Origin: an uncultured Nitrospira sp. | GTDB lineage: Bacteria > Nitrospirota > Nitrospiria > Nitrospirales > Nitrospiraceae | DNA: 18,476 bases | NCBI GenBank assembly: GCA_946479785.1 | Contig: CAMLHQ010000064.1 | Span: 1 to 18,476, forward strand | Reading direction: 5' to 3' | In this document: piece by piece, positions 1 through 5,878 of the stretch | Layout: the number at the start of each line of letters is the position of its first letter | Numbering within the stretch: the first letter of the stretch is position 1 | Made by a program: the position numbers and the translations under genes | Notes under the pieces: model-generated | The model's database searches: none | The model's input: the letters and a program-made list of their open reading frames with translations, nothing else | Told to the model about the DNA's origin: nothing

Positions 1-81
1 CGTCCCCAGTTCCGTCCGGAACCGAGGACGCCTTTGTCCGTCAGTCAAGTACGTTATGGATGGGAAACGCCGTTGTTCCCC
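1..81 (-). promoter_or_regulatory. ANTAR-type dual-hexaloop antitermination leader, copy 1 (cut by window edge)
   Basis: Read on the minus strand: hairpin P1 (81-62) is a 7-bp stem GGGGAAC/GTTTCCC with hexaloop AACGGC. A 22-nt linker follows, then hairpin P2 (39-26), stem GGAC/GTCC with hexaloop AAAGGC. The 3' arm of P2 is also the start of a 12-bp terminator-like stem at 29-2. Both loops carry A1 and G4, the hallmark of ANTAR-domain RNA targets (established knowledge). The stem tolerates a G-U where copies 2 and 3 have A-U. The U-tract expected after the last hairpin would fall outside the window. The controlled gene must lie to the left, on the minus strand. The architecture is seen directly; the ANTAR assignment is inference by structure. 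Confidence 0.75.
2..29 (-). terminator. Terminator-like hairpin of leader copy 1
   Basis: On the minus strand, 29-18 pairs with 13-2: twelve consecutive pairs (two G-U) closed by the tetraloop GGAC. The first four bases of the 5' arm (GTCC) are shared with hairpin P2, so the two structures exclude each other. The U-tract that would confirm a terminator lies beyond the window edge and cannot be seen. Confidence 0.6.
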
Positions 82-88
82 ATTGAGA

Positions 89-112
89 GCTCATCCTCTA
101 TAGAGGACGAGC
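89..112. repeat. Inverted repeat overlapping the putative promoter of leader copy 1
   Basis: Arms 89-100 and 101-112 are complementary over twelve positions with one mismatch (a G-U on the minus strand) and have no loop, so this reads as a near-perfect DNA palindrome. It contains the minus-strand TATAGA (102-97) that sits where a -10 box for leader copy 1 is expected. It could be an operator over the promoter. A cruciform or chance palindrome is also possible. Confidence 0.4.
97..102 (-). promoter_or_regulatory. Candidate -10 box for leader copy 1
   Basis: Minus-strand TATAGA, 15 nt upstream of hairpin P1. The spacing is similar to the -10 boxes ahead of leader copies 2 and 3. No convincing -35 box is present; TTGTGA at 127-122 would need a 19-nt spacer. 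It lies inside a palindrome, so the match could be coincidental. Confidence 0.35.
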
Positions 113-161
113 CAGCCCTTCTCACAAATTGTGTCTCGCTATCATGACCGGTGGACTGTAA

Positions 162-210
162 GGAAGCGGGGAAACGAGAAACTTACTTCCTTGATGCGAG
201 GAAAACCCTG
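162..210 (-). repeat. Two-block conserved sequence upstream of leader copy 1
   Basis: Plus-strand blocks GGAAGCGGGGAAA (162-174) plus GAAA (178-181), and GGAAAACCCTG (200-210). They match 4642-4690 without gaps at 34 of 49 positions: 18 of 20 in the first block, 9 of 11 in the last, and only 7 of 18 between. The same orientation relative to a downstream dual-hexaloop leader suggests a shared upstream control site. It could also be a decayed short interspersed repeat. Copy 2 of the leader lacks it. No gene is seen in 113-247, the gap after the response regulator. Confidence 0.45.
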
Positions 211-247
211 ACACCCGCGTGAGTAAGAGAGAAGCGTGGCAGATCGC

Positions 248-943
248 TTAAGGGGCAGCCGGTGAATCTGGCTCGTCGAGGCCATCTGCCCGGAGAAGAC
301 CGGTCGCGAGGGCGTACCGATGCAGTTGCACACGCGTCTGGAGGCCGAGTTTCTCCTGAACGCGGGCGCGGTAGCTCTCGACCGACTTCACGCTCAGTTC
401 GAGCCGTTCGGCAATCTGTCGGTTCGTATAGCCCTGGGCCACCATGATCAAGACCTCACGTTCGCGCTTGCTGAATGATCGGGAACGCTCATGGAGGGCG
501 CCCTCGGTGTCGGAGAGGTCAACCCCAAGCGCAGCCTGGGCGAGGATCTCCCGACAAAACGAGCAGATGTATTTCTTCCCACCGGCCACAGCACGGATCG
601 CCGCCAGGAGTTCCGTGTCGGCCACCTTTTTCAAGATATACCCTGCTGCGCCGGAATCGAAAGCGGCCCGTAGACAGGCGAGATCCTCGTGCATCGAAAG
701 GACGAGCACCCGTGTGCTGGGAGATTGCTGTCGGATCAACGGGATGGCATGCAGTCCGCTGCGTTCCGGCATAGAGAGGTCGAGAAGGAGGACCTCCGGC
801 TTTGTGGCAGCCGTCTTGGTGACAGCCTCCTTTCCATCCGTGGCCTCGCCGATGACCCGCATGTCCCGCTGGGCATCGATGAGTGCACGAAGGCCGGCTC
901 GAAGAACGGCGTGATCATCGGCGATGAGCACTCGAACGGTCAT
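248..943 (-). CDS. NarL/LuxR-family DNA-binding response regulator
   Basis: A 231-residue two-domain response regulator. The receiver domain spans about 3-120: acidic pair D9-D10, phospho-acceptor D55 in the LLLDLSMPE strand, and conserved K105 in GYILKK. A LuxR-type helix-turn-helix spans about 165-222, with the REREVL start and the NRQIAERLELSVKSVESYRARVQ-type recognition region. When phosphorylated it should bind promoter DNA as a dimer. Its ATG lies inside the end of the upstream kinase gene (ATGA overlap at 943-940), so the two are translationally coupled and almost certainly a cognate pair. It has no ANTAR domain, so it is not itself the antiterminator for the leaders seen here. The target genes and the signal cannot be read from the sequence. 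Confidence 0.93.
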   Translation of the reverse strand: MTVRVLIADDHAVLRAGLRALIDAQRDMRVIGEATDGKEAVTKTAATKPEVLLLDLSMPERSGLHAIPLIRQQSPSTRVLVLSMHEDLACLRAAFDSGAAGYILKKVADTELLAAIRAVAGGKKYICSFCREILAQAALGVDLSDTEGALHERSRSFSKREREVLIMVAQGYTNRQIAERLELSVKSVESYRARVQEKLGLQTRVQLHRYALATGLLRADGLDEPDSPAAP

Positions 944-2565
944 GGCGAAGTTTCCGCTACGAGAGGGATTTCCACATGGATCGTCGTTCCACGCCCATGC
1001 GCAGACTCAATGGTGAAGACACCGCCCGCGATCTTGGCTCGCTCCTCCATACCATACAGACCGAGACGACCTTGTTGTGCCGCGGTCTGGCGAATCGTCT
1101 CCGGTTCAAAACCTACCCCGTTGTCTTCCACAACCAGTCGAATGGAAGAGACGGTTGGCTGGATAAGAATGCTCACCGTCGTCGCCCCGGCATGTTTGGC
1201 AATGTTGGTCAGCGCCTCTTGGACGATTCGGTAGAGCGTGATTTCGATCGGAGAAGGCAAAGAAAGCTCAGCCAAATTCCGACCCACATGCACCTCCACT
1301 CGAATCCCATGAGCGTGAGAGAAGTCGCTGCAGAGTCGCTGCAATGCGGCCGCCAACCCCATTTCATCCAGCAATGTTGGACGGAGCCCCTGCACCAGGC
1401 GTTGCAATTCATCCAATGCGTGTGCCGTAACCTGGCGGAGTTTGCTTGCCCTCTGGCACATGGCCTTCATTGTCGCCACTTCCTCCATCGCCCGAAGACC
1501 CACCAGGACAGATGCGAGATCCTGTTCCGTCGCGTCGTGGAGCTCACGAGCAATTCGCTGCCGCTCCTCTTCCTGGGCACTTATCAGACGGTCGACCAGA
1601 TGGGCACGCATTTCCTCTGCACGCTTTCGCTCTGTAATGTCCCGGAAGGTGATGACTGCGCCGGTGAGTATCCCTCCCTCGTACAGCGGAGAGGAAGAGA
1701 ACTCAGCAGGGAAACAGCTCCCATCCCGTCTCCACAGGACTTCGTCGTCTACGCGACAGGACTGTCCGGTGCGATAGGCTTGAAAGATAGAACAGGCCTC
1801 CATCGGATAGCGCGAACCATCCGACCGGGTATGATGCACCATTGCGTGCATGGACCTGCCGATCAGGTCCTCAGCCTCGTAACCCAACAGGCTGGCACCA
1901 GCCTTATTGATAAAGGTACATCGCCCTTGGAGATCCACGCCGTAGATACCTTCCCCGGTGGATTCTAATAGCGCGATGTGCTGCGATCGAGCGGTCATAA
2001 CTTTGTTGACCAGGTAGGATGTGTGGATGGCCAGTCCTGCGTGGACCGCTAATGTTCCAATCATCTGTGCATCCAAGTTGGTGAATGCACGAGACCGCTT
2101 TTGTTCCTTGATCAGATACAGCCGTCCGAAGAACTCGTCGTATATCTTGATCGCGGTCCCACAGAAGGCATACGAGGGAAGCTGGTCAGAAGAAGCACCA
2201 TTTCGAACCGACTGTAGCGTGAGATCTCTGAGATGGAGCACGTGGTGACCATGGTCCAGCTTCTTCAGAAGTCCGCGTTCAATGAGCACGGCCTCGACCG
2301 CCTGTCTTTTCGGCTCATCCATGTTCACCCAAAAGGAATGAGCAGGAGGCTGCCCGTCCTTGTCGAACATCACGAGGGCCCCGCTCTCCGCATCAGAAAG
2401 CTCCACCGCGGCGTCAAGAACCATTTGCGCTAGAAAGCGCAGCGACCACCCTTTGTGCTGTAACGCCTTGCTAACCGTGTAGAGTTTGGCAATGCGTCGC
2501 TCCTGGAGGTCGTATTGTTGACGTGCCTCGTCCCCGCTGCTCGGTTTTGACGTCCCCCGTTGCAT
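940..2565 (-). CDS. Cytoplasmic GAF-PAS sensor histidine kinase (NarX/HisKA_3 type)
   Basis: About 541 residues, with no membrane segment or signal peptide. In order: a GAF-like sensor about 39-184; a PAS domain about 192-314 ending in the typical FRDITERKRAEE linker; a HisKA_3 dimerisation helix with the phosphorylated His at 343 in the RELHD motif; and a HATPase_c domain about 443-535 with N-box EALTN, G1 box EDNGVGF and a glycine-rich GLYGMEER box. It should autophosphorylate and pass phosphate to the overlapping response regulator. I chose ATG 2565 because the open frame upstream (to 2718) runs through a terminator and two RNA hairpins of the leader and has no domain homology. The Shine-Dalgarno is weak, and GTG 2592 is an alternative. 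Its leader implies control by transcription antitermination. Confidence 0.9.
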   Translation of the reverse strand: MQRGTSKPSSGDEARQQYDLQERRIAKLYTVSKALQHKGWSLRFLAQMVLDAAVELSDAESGALVMFDKDGQPPAHSFWVNMDEPKRQAVEAVLIERGLLKKLDHGHHVLHLRDLTLQSVRNGASSDQLPSYAFCGTAIKIYDEFFGRLYLIKEQKRSRAFTNLDAQMIGTLAVHAGLAIHTSYLVNKVMTARSQHIALLESTGEGIYGVDLQGRCTFINKAGASLLGYEAEDLIGRSMHAMVHHTRSDGSRYPMEACSIFQAYRTGQSCRVDDEVLWRRDGSCFPAEFSSSPLYEGGILTGAVITFRDITERKRAEEMRAHLVDRLISAQEEERQRIARELHDATEQDLASVLVGLRAMEEVATMKAMCQRASKLRQVTAHALDELQRLVQGLRPTLLDEMGLAAALQRLCSDFSHAHGIRVEVHVGRNLAELSLPSPIEITLYRIVQEALTNIAKHAGATTVSILIQPTVSSIRLVVEDNGVGFEPETIRQTAAQQGRLGLYGMEERAKIAGGVFTIESAHGRGTTIHVEIPLVAETSP

Positions 2566-2620
2566 AGGCTTCAGCTCGTTATAGAGAACCACTGGCCTGG
2601 TGACTCGCTCGTCATGGCAG

Positions 2621-2661
2621 TAAAAATAAAAGCGCCCTCTGTTCCGACAAGGACGGAGGAC
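2621..2661 (-). terminator. Conditional intrinsic terminator in leader copy 2
   Basis: Minus-strand hairpin between 2661-2651 and 2645-2634 (loop 2650-2646), with one G-U and one or two mismatches, followed by GCTTTTATTTTTA (2633-2621). It ends about 55 nt before the kinase start codon, so it works as an attenuator rather than as the end of another gene. The stem is less perfect than in copies 1 and 3. Confidence 0.65.
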
Positions 2662-2716
2662 GCCGCTGTCCGCACTTTCTCTTGTTAGACAACCACGGGA
2701 AACACCGTTGTTTCCC
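2621..2716 (-). promoter_or_regulatory. ANTAR-type dual-hexaloop antitermination leader, copy 2, upstream of the histidine kinase
   Basis: Minus strand: P1 (2716-2697) is a perfect 7-bp stem GGGAAAC/GTTTCCC with hexaloop AACGGT. A 25-nt linker follows, then P2 (2671-2658), GGAC/GTCC with hexaloop AGCGGC. P2 shares its 3' arm with the terminator hairpin at 2661-2634, which is followed by a T-rich run. Loop positions A1 and G4 hold in both hairpins. Linker sequence differs from the other copies while stems, loops and order are kept, which argues for RNA function rather than a recent DNA duplication. Known ANTAR proteins bind both loops and stabilise P2, which prevents the terminator. Here that would allow transcription of the kinase and regulator. 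Confidence 0.8.
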
Positions 2717-2730
2717 AAATCTGGCGAGTG

Positions 2731-2736
2731 ATTATA
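2731..2736 (-). promoter_or_regulatory. -10 box for the histidine kinase leader
   Basis: Consensus TATAAT on the minus strand, 14 nt upstream of hairpin P1, which would place the RNA 5' end near 2724. No good -35 box is seen at 16-18 nt, so an activator may be needed. The rest of 2737-3049 (about 310 bases between divergent genes) holds no gene; a short hairpin TACCC/GGGTA lies at 2886-2899. Confidence 0.5.
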
Positions 2737-3049
2737 CTCCAGCTTCCATCCGACGCACTAGCCGGCTCGACAGCCCGCCGGAAGGAGGGGGCATCAATCC
2801 TGGACTCCTGCGAGCTTCTCTTATGTGGCGAGGCCGCACAGACTGGCCTGTTCATTTCCGCTCTCTCGAATCATAGGATACTGAGGTACCCCTGTGGGTA
2901 TGCTTCAACAGGAGTGCAAGTTAATGAATTGTTTTGTGAAGAGAGACCAGAACAAGGCCATCGACAAAATGGCACTCTTCTTGCTGGCCTCAACGGTAAG
3001 GTGACCGTGACGTTGTACAAATAACAGAGATATACACAGTTAAAAAGAG

Positions 3050-3055
3050 TATAAT
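3050..3055 (+). promoter_or_regulatory. Candidate -10 box for the small lipoprotein gene
   Basis: Plus-strand TATAAT about 50 nt upstream of the start codon at 3104, within an A/T-rich patch. No recognisable -35 hexamer is found at the right distance. Confidence 0.4.
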
Positions 3056-3103
3056 CAGCCCTGAATAAATTCGGCGGGGGCGTAAGGGAAAAGGAGGTGG
3101 ACA

Positions 3104-3511
3104 ATGCGACGCTCAAGCGAGACTGTCGTGACAGTGAGATCCACACTCGGAATTGTTACCTTCGCATTGGTTTCGACAGTATGGGTCATGTCGGGCTGCT
3201 CTATCGCAGGTGAGCGTGTCTTACCGGGACAGCTGGAGACTCAACTCGCCTCAAACGGCACGGCTGATGATCACCTTACGGCGGCTTTGCTCTACCAAAG
3301 AGAGGCCCAGCGGGCCCAAGCGGAAGTGAATAAATACACCCAAGCCGCAGCCGCGATCAGACCCATCGAAGATCCGAAAGGGCTCCGGCGTAGTGCGCTC
3401 ATGACAGCAGCGCAGGAACAGCAGAAGTACGCAGGCGAGATGCAGCAGCTCTATGCTGTGCATCAAACCAAGGCCGAGACTATGATGGGGAAACAGCAGC
3501 CGCAGTATTGA
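3104..3511 (+). CDS. Small lipoprotein of unknown function
   Basis: A 135-residue protein with a positively charged N-terminus, a hydrophobic stretch about 14-29 and a lipobox-like VMSGC putting the lipidated cysteine at 32. The mature part, about 100 residues, is rich in Ala, Gln and Glu and looks mainly helical (possibly coiled coil), with many Q-A-E-K residues and no cysteines. I do not recognise the family. The start is firm: AAGGAGGTG at about 3090-3098 is an excellent ribosome site spaced correctly before ATG 3104. It is transcribed alone, divergent from the kinase operon and convergent with the next lipoprotein gene. Envelope localisation is inferred; function is unknown. Confidence 0.75.
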   Translation: MRRSSETVVTVRSTLGIVTFALVSTVWVMSGCSIAGERVLPGQLETQLASNGTADDHLTAALLYQREAQRAQAEVNKYTQAAAAIRPIEDPKGLRRSALMTAAQEQQKYAGEMQQLYAVHQTKAETMMGKQQPQY

Positions 3512-3561
3512 CGCGGTAGACCCAGCATTCGCATGCCTGTTCCGATGGTCTTAGCGACCAA

Positions 3562-4467
3562 TCATCCGATCGGACAGGGGAGCCTCCTGACATCTGAGCC
3601 GTCGACCCAGCCAGCTATTCCTTCGTCAAGCTCCACCAGAAAATAAGACGAGTCGACCGGCTCAGCCACGGCCTTGATAGAACCTCTGTCAAGCTCGGTA
3701 TTGAGATTGCCTTCCCCGCGCGCTGCTCTCACGGCGGCCGACTCGTACCTTGGACCCAGACAGACCAGAGGAAGAGTCGATACCGCGTCTTGCGCCACTC
3801 GTTTTCCAATAACAGTCTTTTGGTCTGTTGAAGACTTTATGGCGACCTGCGACACAGGGATGACGGTTTCTGCAGGACCAAACTCGGTCACCAACCGCGC
3901 CTCCGATACCTGCTCTAGAAGCGCACGAACGAGCTGAGACAGCGGATCTTGATGAGACTCGGACTCGGATTCGGTTCCGACCGATCCGGTGAGACTATTA
4001 CGATGTTCCAACACTGTTAGTACGCTATCAACGATGTGGATGCGATATCCTCCGGCATAAACCTGAATGCACCCGACATAGCTATGCGGACCAGATGTCT
4101 CAGACAGGCGGGCCGCTAACGCCTGTACGATTGCCATACTCTCCGGACAGATGACTTCCGGGATACTGATCATCCCCAATCGATCAAGATACACCAGCCG
4201 ATTTTCCACCTTGAAATGCGCCGGGCTAGCCGGCAAGGGAGAGGGTACGCTACCCTCAAGGATACGTGGCTGCATCGCAAGAGTCCGAACAAATGCCTGC
4301 TCGACTGCCCGAATCACCGCATTGGCTTCAAGCGTGCCGGGAAGATCATAGGATTGAGACACAACAGGGTGAGGGCGGACCTCTTGAATCGACGCACAAC
4401 CGGTTATGATCAGGCTCATGGTCAGAGCAAGAACGACATGACTGAGACTGAGCAGGCGGATCATCAT
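3562..4467 (-). CDS. Lipoprotein with C-terminal SH3-like domain, unknown function
   Basis: About 301 residues. A signal peptide with lipobox IITGC puts the lipidated Cys at 24. The middle part (about 40-220) has no family I recognise, and includes a Ser/Glu-rich patch (TESESES) that probably marks a flexible linker. The last 60 residues have an SH3b-like pattern, ending YFLVELDEGIAGWVDGSDVRRL, as found in envelope proteins that bind peptidoglycan or peptides. I place the start at ATG 4467, preceded by AAAGGGG at a normal distance. The longer frame to 4599 reads through the leader hairpins and terminator and is not credible. ATG 4464 is equally possible. The gene is preceded by leader copy 3, so its expression is probably controlled by antitermination together with the kinase operon. 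Confidence 0.75.
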   Translation of the reverse strand: MMIRLLSLSHVVLALTMSLIITGCASIQEVRPHPVVSQSYDLPGTLEANAVIRAVEQAFVRTLAMQPRILEGSVPSPLPASPAHFKVENRLVYLDRLGMISIPEVICPESMAIVQALAARLSETSGPHSYVGCIQVYAGGYRIHIVDSVLTVLEHRNSLTGSVGTESESESHQDPLSQLVRALLEQVSEARLVTEFGPAETVIPVSQVAIKSSTDQKTVIGKRVAQDAVSTLPLVCLGPRYESAAVRAARGEGNLNTELDRGSIKAVAEPVDSSYFLVELDEGIAGWVDGSDVRRLPCPIG

Positions 4468-4505
4468 GATGAGCCCCTTTGAGTTTGTCTGATTTCTCGA
4501 GCCCC

Positions 4506-4540
4506 AAAAAAAAGTCCTCTGTCCCGAAGAGACAGAGGAC
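4506..4540 (-). terminator. Conditional intrinsic terminator in leader copy 3
   Basis: Minus strand: perfect 10-bp stem (4540-4531 with 4523-4514), 7-nt loop, followed directly by eight consecutive T (4513-4506). This is a textbook Rho-independent terminator. It lies upstream of the lipoprotein start codon, not at the end of any gene, so it must act as an attenuator. Confidence 0.88.
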
Positions 4541-4596
4541 ATCATTGTCCAGTCGTCAACGATTCCCACCGACGTTGGGAAACTCCGTTGTTTCCC
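4506..4596 (-). promoter_or_regulatory. ANTAR-type dual-hexaloop antitermination leader, copy 3, upstream of the SH3-like lipoprotein
   Basis: The clearest copy. Minus strand: P1 (4596-4577), stem GGGAAAC/GTTTCCC, hexaloop AACGGA. A 26-nt linker follows, then P2 (4550-4537), GGAC/GTCC, hexaloop AATGAT. A perfect 10-bp terminator stem comes next, whose first four bases are the 3' arm of P2, then eight T. Both loops have A1 and G4, even though other loop positions have changed (C3 to T, G5 to A), matching the positions fixed in published ANTAR targets. The overlap of P2 and terminator gives the usual switch: P2 bound by protein means read-through, P2 unbound means termination. Confidence 0.82.
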
Positions 4597-4603
4597 CACT
4601 CCT

Positions 4604-4633
4604 ATTGTCGGTCGACATTCTGTCAGTGTTCAA
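4604..4633 (-). promoter_or_regulatory. Candidate sigma-70 promoter for leader copy 3
   Basis: Minus strand TTGAAC (4633-4628), 18-nt spacer, GACAAT (4609-4604). Each hexamer matches consensus at 4 of 6 positions. Predicted initiation near 4597 is at the first base of hairpin P1, consistent with the arrangement at copy 2. Confidence 0.4.
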
Positions 4634-4641
4634 CGAACCGG

Positions 4642-4690
4642 GGAAGCGGGGAAAAGTGAAAAGCGCATAGCTAGTGCCAGGGAAAGCCTG
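4642..4690 (-). repeat. Two-block conserved sequence upstream of leader copy 3
   Basis: Second copy of the element at 162-210: plus-strand GGAAGCGGGGAAA plus GAAA, 18 variable bases, then GGGAAAGCCTG, aligned without gaps. It lies 46 nt upstream of P1 here and 81 nt upstream in copy 1. Its variable part also contains a sigma-54-like TGGCAC-N5-ATGC on the minus strand (4679-4665), not shared by copy 1. Confidence 0.45.
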
Positions 4691-5086
4691 TCGGATTTAG
4701 ACCTACTCAGGCAGGAATTCATCGCAAAGAAACACGCTGCAGCCAGAGGGTTAACCCTCCGCAGATCAGGGCGGCAACGATCATGGTGCTTGGAGATGCG
4801 AGTCGTGTGGGTTCGGTCCAAAGAACAGCACGCCAAGAATTTTCCACCGTTCGAGACCTTTGTCCATCTGTTCTGGGACGAAGTTACTTGGCGCTAGCGT
4901 AGGGACAATATACGCCGAGGAGAAATCATATGGAGAAGAAAAATCTCAGGACAATTCAGCAGTTTTCATCACTAGGAGCTCGCCACCCATGAAGAGCAGC
5001 CCTGCTTCCTGGGCACGTTGTATTGAGGCTGGCTCGCAACGAAATATATGCTATTTAGACATAGGAGATGAGTGCCATTGGATAAG
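4691..5086. other. Intergenic stretch without a convincing gene
   Basis: About 400 bases. The open frames here (for example plus 4860-5108, which runs into the tRNA) lack ribosome sites and protein-like composition. The one structured item is the perfect 14-bp palindrome GAGGGTTAACCCTC at 4746-4759, flanked by CTGC/GCAG, which could be an operator or a small hairpin. Confidence 0.5.
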
Positions 5087-5162
5087 TGGTGCGCCTGGAG
5101 GGACTTGAACCCCCAACCCGCGGATCCGAAGTCCGCTGCTCTATCCATTGAGCCACAGGCGC
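5087..5162 (-). tRNA. tRNA-Arg (anticodon UCG)
   Basis: Minus strand, 73 nt plus an encoded CCA. Acceptor stem GCGCCTG/CAGGCGC with discriminator A; D-arm GCTC/GAGC; anticodon stem GCGGA/TCCGC with loop CTTCGGA, giving anticodon TCG, which reads CGA (Arg) codons; T-arm GGGGG/CCCTC with loop TTCAAGT. All arms pair as expected. A TATAAT on the minus strand at 5288-5283 could be its -10 box, about 115 nt upstream, but no matching -35 is clear. Confidence 0.96.
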
Positions 5163-5359
5163 ACTAAGAGGGGCGCAGGATGGTATTTGTGACGAATGAA
5201 GCAACCGTCTAAATCACGTACTTAAATCCTCTCGACCATTTTCTCGCCTAACGTAGGTGAGCGCTCGCGTATACCGCATCTAATTATAGCTACGGGCGCA
5301 CAAAGCTATTTCAAACACTTCGAGATCGAGCTTGTCAAGAACAACAACCGTTAAAACAC

Positions 5360-5878
5360 TCACAGATCAGCAACAGGCTTTATAAGATCGAGAATGTTCT
5401 CGACCAACTGATCGATGGATCGACCATCGGTAGGAAGGACGTGATCTGCCGCCCTTTGATATGTGGGGGTCCGCTCGCGCAAAACCTCTTGGATCTCCTC
5501 GACGAACGACTTCGTCCCTGTTAACGAAGGTCGATGTGTATCACCGCCGATTCGACCTGCGATGGTTTCCACAGAAGCAGTGAGCCAAAACAGTACGCCA
5601 TGTTGTTTGAGCACATCGACGTTCTCCTGACGGAGAATGGCTCCTCCACCCGTGTCGATGACGAGATTGTCCTGACCTGCCAGGTCCCTGCAAACTTCAG
5701 ACTCTAGGTCGCGGAAATGTTCCCATCCATGTTCCGAGACGATTTCAGGAATCGATCGCCCGGCACGCCGGACAATTTCCTTGTCCGTGGAGACGAGTCC
5801 TCGTCCCAGCTTTGCAGCAAGGACCTTTCCGATTGTGCTCTTCCCGGTACCCCGATAACCGATCAGCACAATATTCAT
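5360..5878 (-). CDS. aroK: Shikimate kinase
   Basis: A 172-residue P-loop kinase that phosphorylates shikimate at the 3-OH using ATP, in the pathway to chorismate. Walker A GYRGTGKST at 7-15; shikimate-binding D32; the FRDLE motif with the substrate arginine near 58; the GGG of DTGGGAILR near 79; and the lid region with RIGGDTHRPSL. The length is normal for AroK. The open frame extends 20 codons upstream to 5938, but ATG 5878 gives the family-typical N-terminus (MNIVLIGYRGTGKS) and overlaps the aroE stop by 4 bp (ATGA), so coupling to aroE decides the start. It is the last gene of the trmI-SDR-aroE-aroK operon. No strong terminator is seen after it. Confidence 0.96.
   Translation of the reverse strand: MNIVLIGYRGTGKSTIGKVLAAKLGRGLVSTDKEIVRRAGRSIPEIVSEHGWEHFRDLESEVCRDLAGQDNLVIDTGGGAILRQENVDVLKQHGVLFWLTASVETIAGRIGGDTHRPSLTGTKSFVEEIQEVLRERTPTYQRAADHVLPTDGRSIDQLVENILDLIKPVADL

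Noticed and set aside
1..81. Cyclic-di-GMP-I riboswitch, suggested by a GGGAAAC-like stem and GGAC...GTCC
   Set aside because: The conserved GEMM core, with its tetraloop and receptor, is absent and the fold is two separate simple hairpins.
142..333. Minus-strand open frame of 63 codons
   Set aside because: It overlaps the end of the response regulator gene, has no ribosome site and runs across the non-coding two-block repeat.
2658..2716. Guanidine-II (mini-ykkC) riboswitch, because of two hairpins with ACGG-like loops
   Set aside because: Only P1 can be drawn with an ACGR tetraloop; P2 loops (AAAGGC, AGCGGC, AATGAT) do not fit. The A1/G4 hexaloop rule and the terminator overlap explain all six loops better.
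3546..3560. TGGTC/GACCA hairpin between the two convergent lipoprotein genes as a terminator
   Set aside because: Only five pairs and no T-run on either strand.
4537..4596. CsrA/RsmE binding sites (ACA-N-GGA-N-GU in hairpin loops)
   Set aside because: The GG is shifted by one base in P1 and GGA is not kept across copies. The hairpins also lie far from the ribosome site and are tied to a terminator.
4665..4679. Sigma-54 promoter TGGCAC-N5-ATGC on the minus strand upstream of leader copy 3
   Set aside because: The match is fair, with GG-N10-GC kept, but it lies in the variable part of the two-block repeat and is absent from copy 1. A sigma-70-like promoter sits closer to the leader. Chance is likely.
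4630..4836. Minus-strand open frame of 68 codons, and plus-strand frame 4860-5108
   Set aside because: No ribosome sites and non-protein-like composition; the second runs into the tRNA gene.
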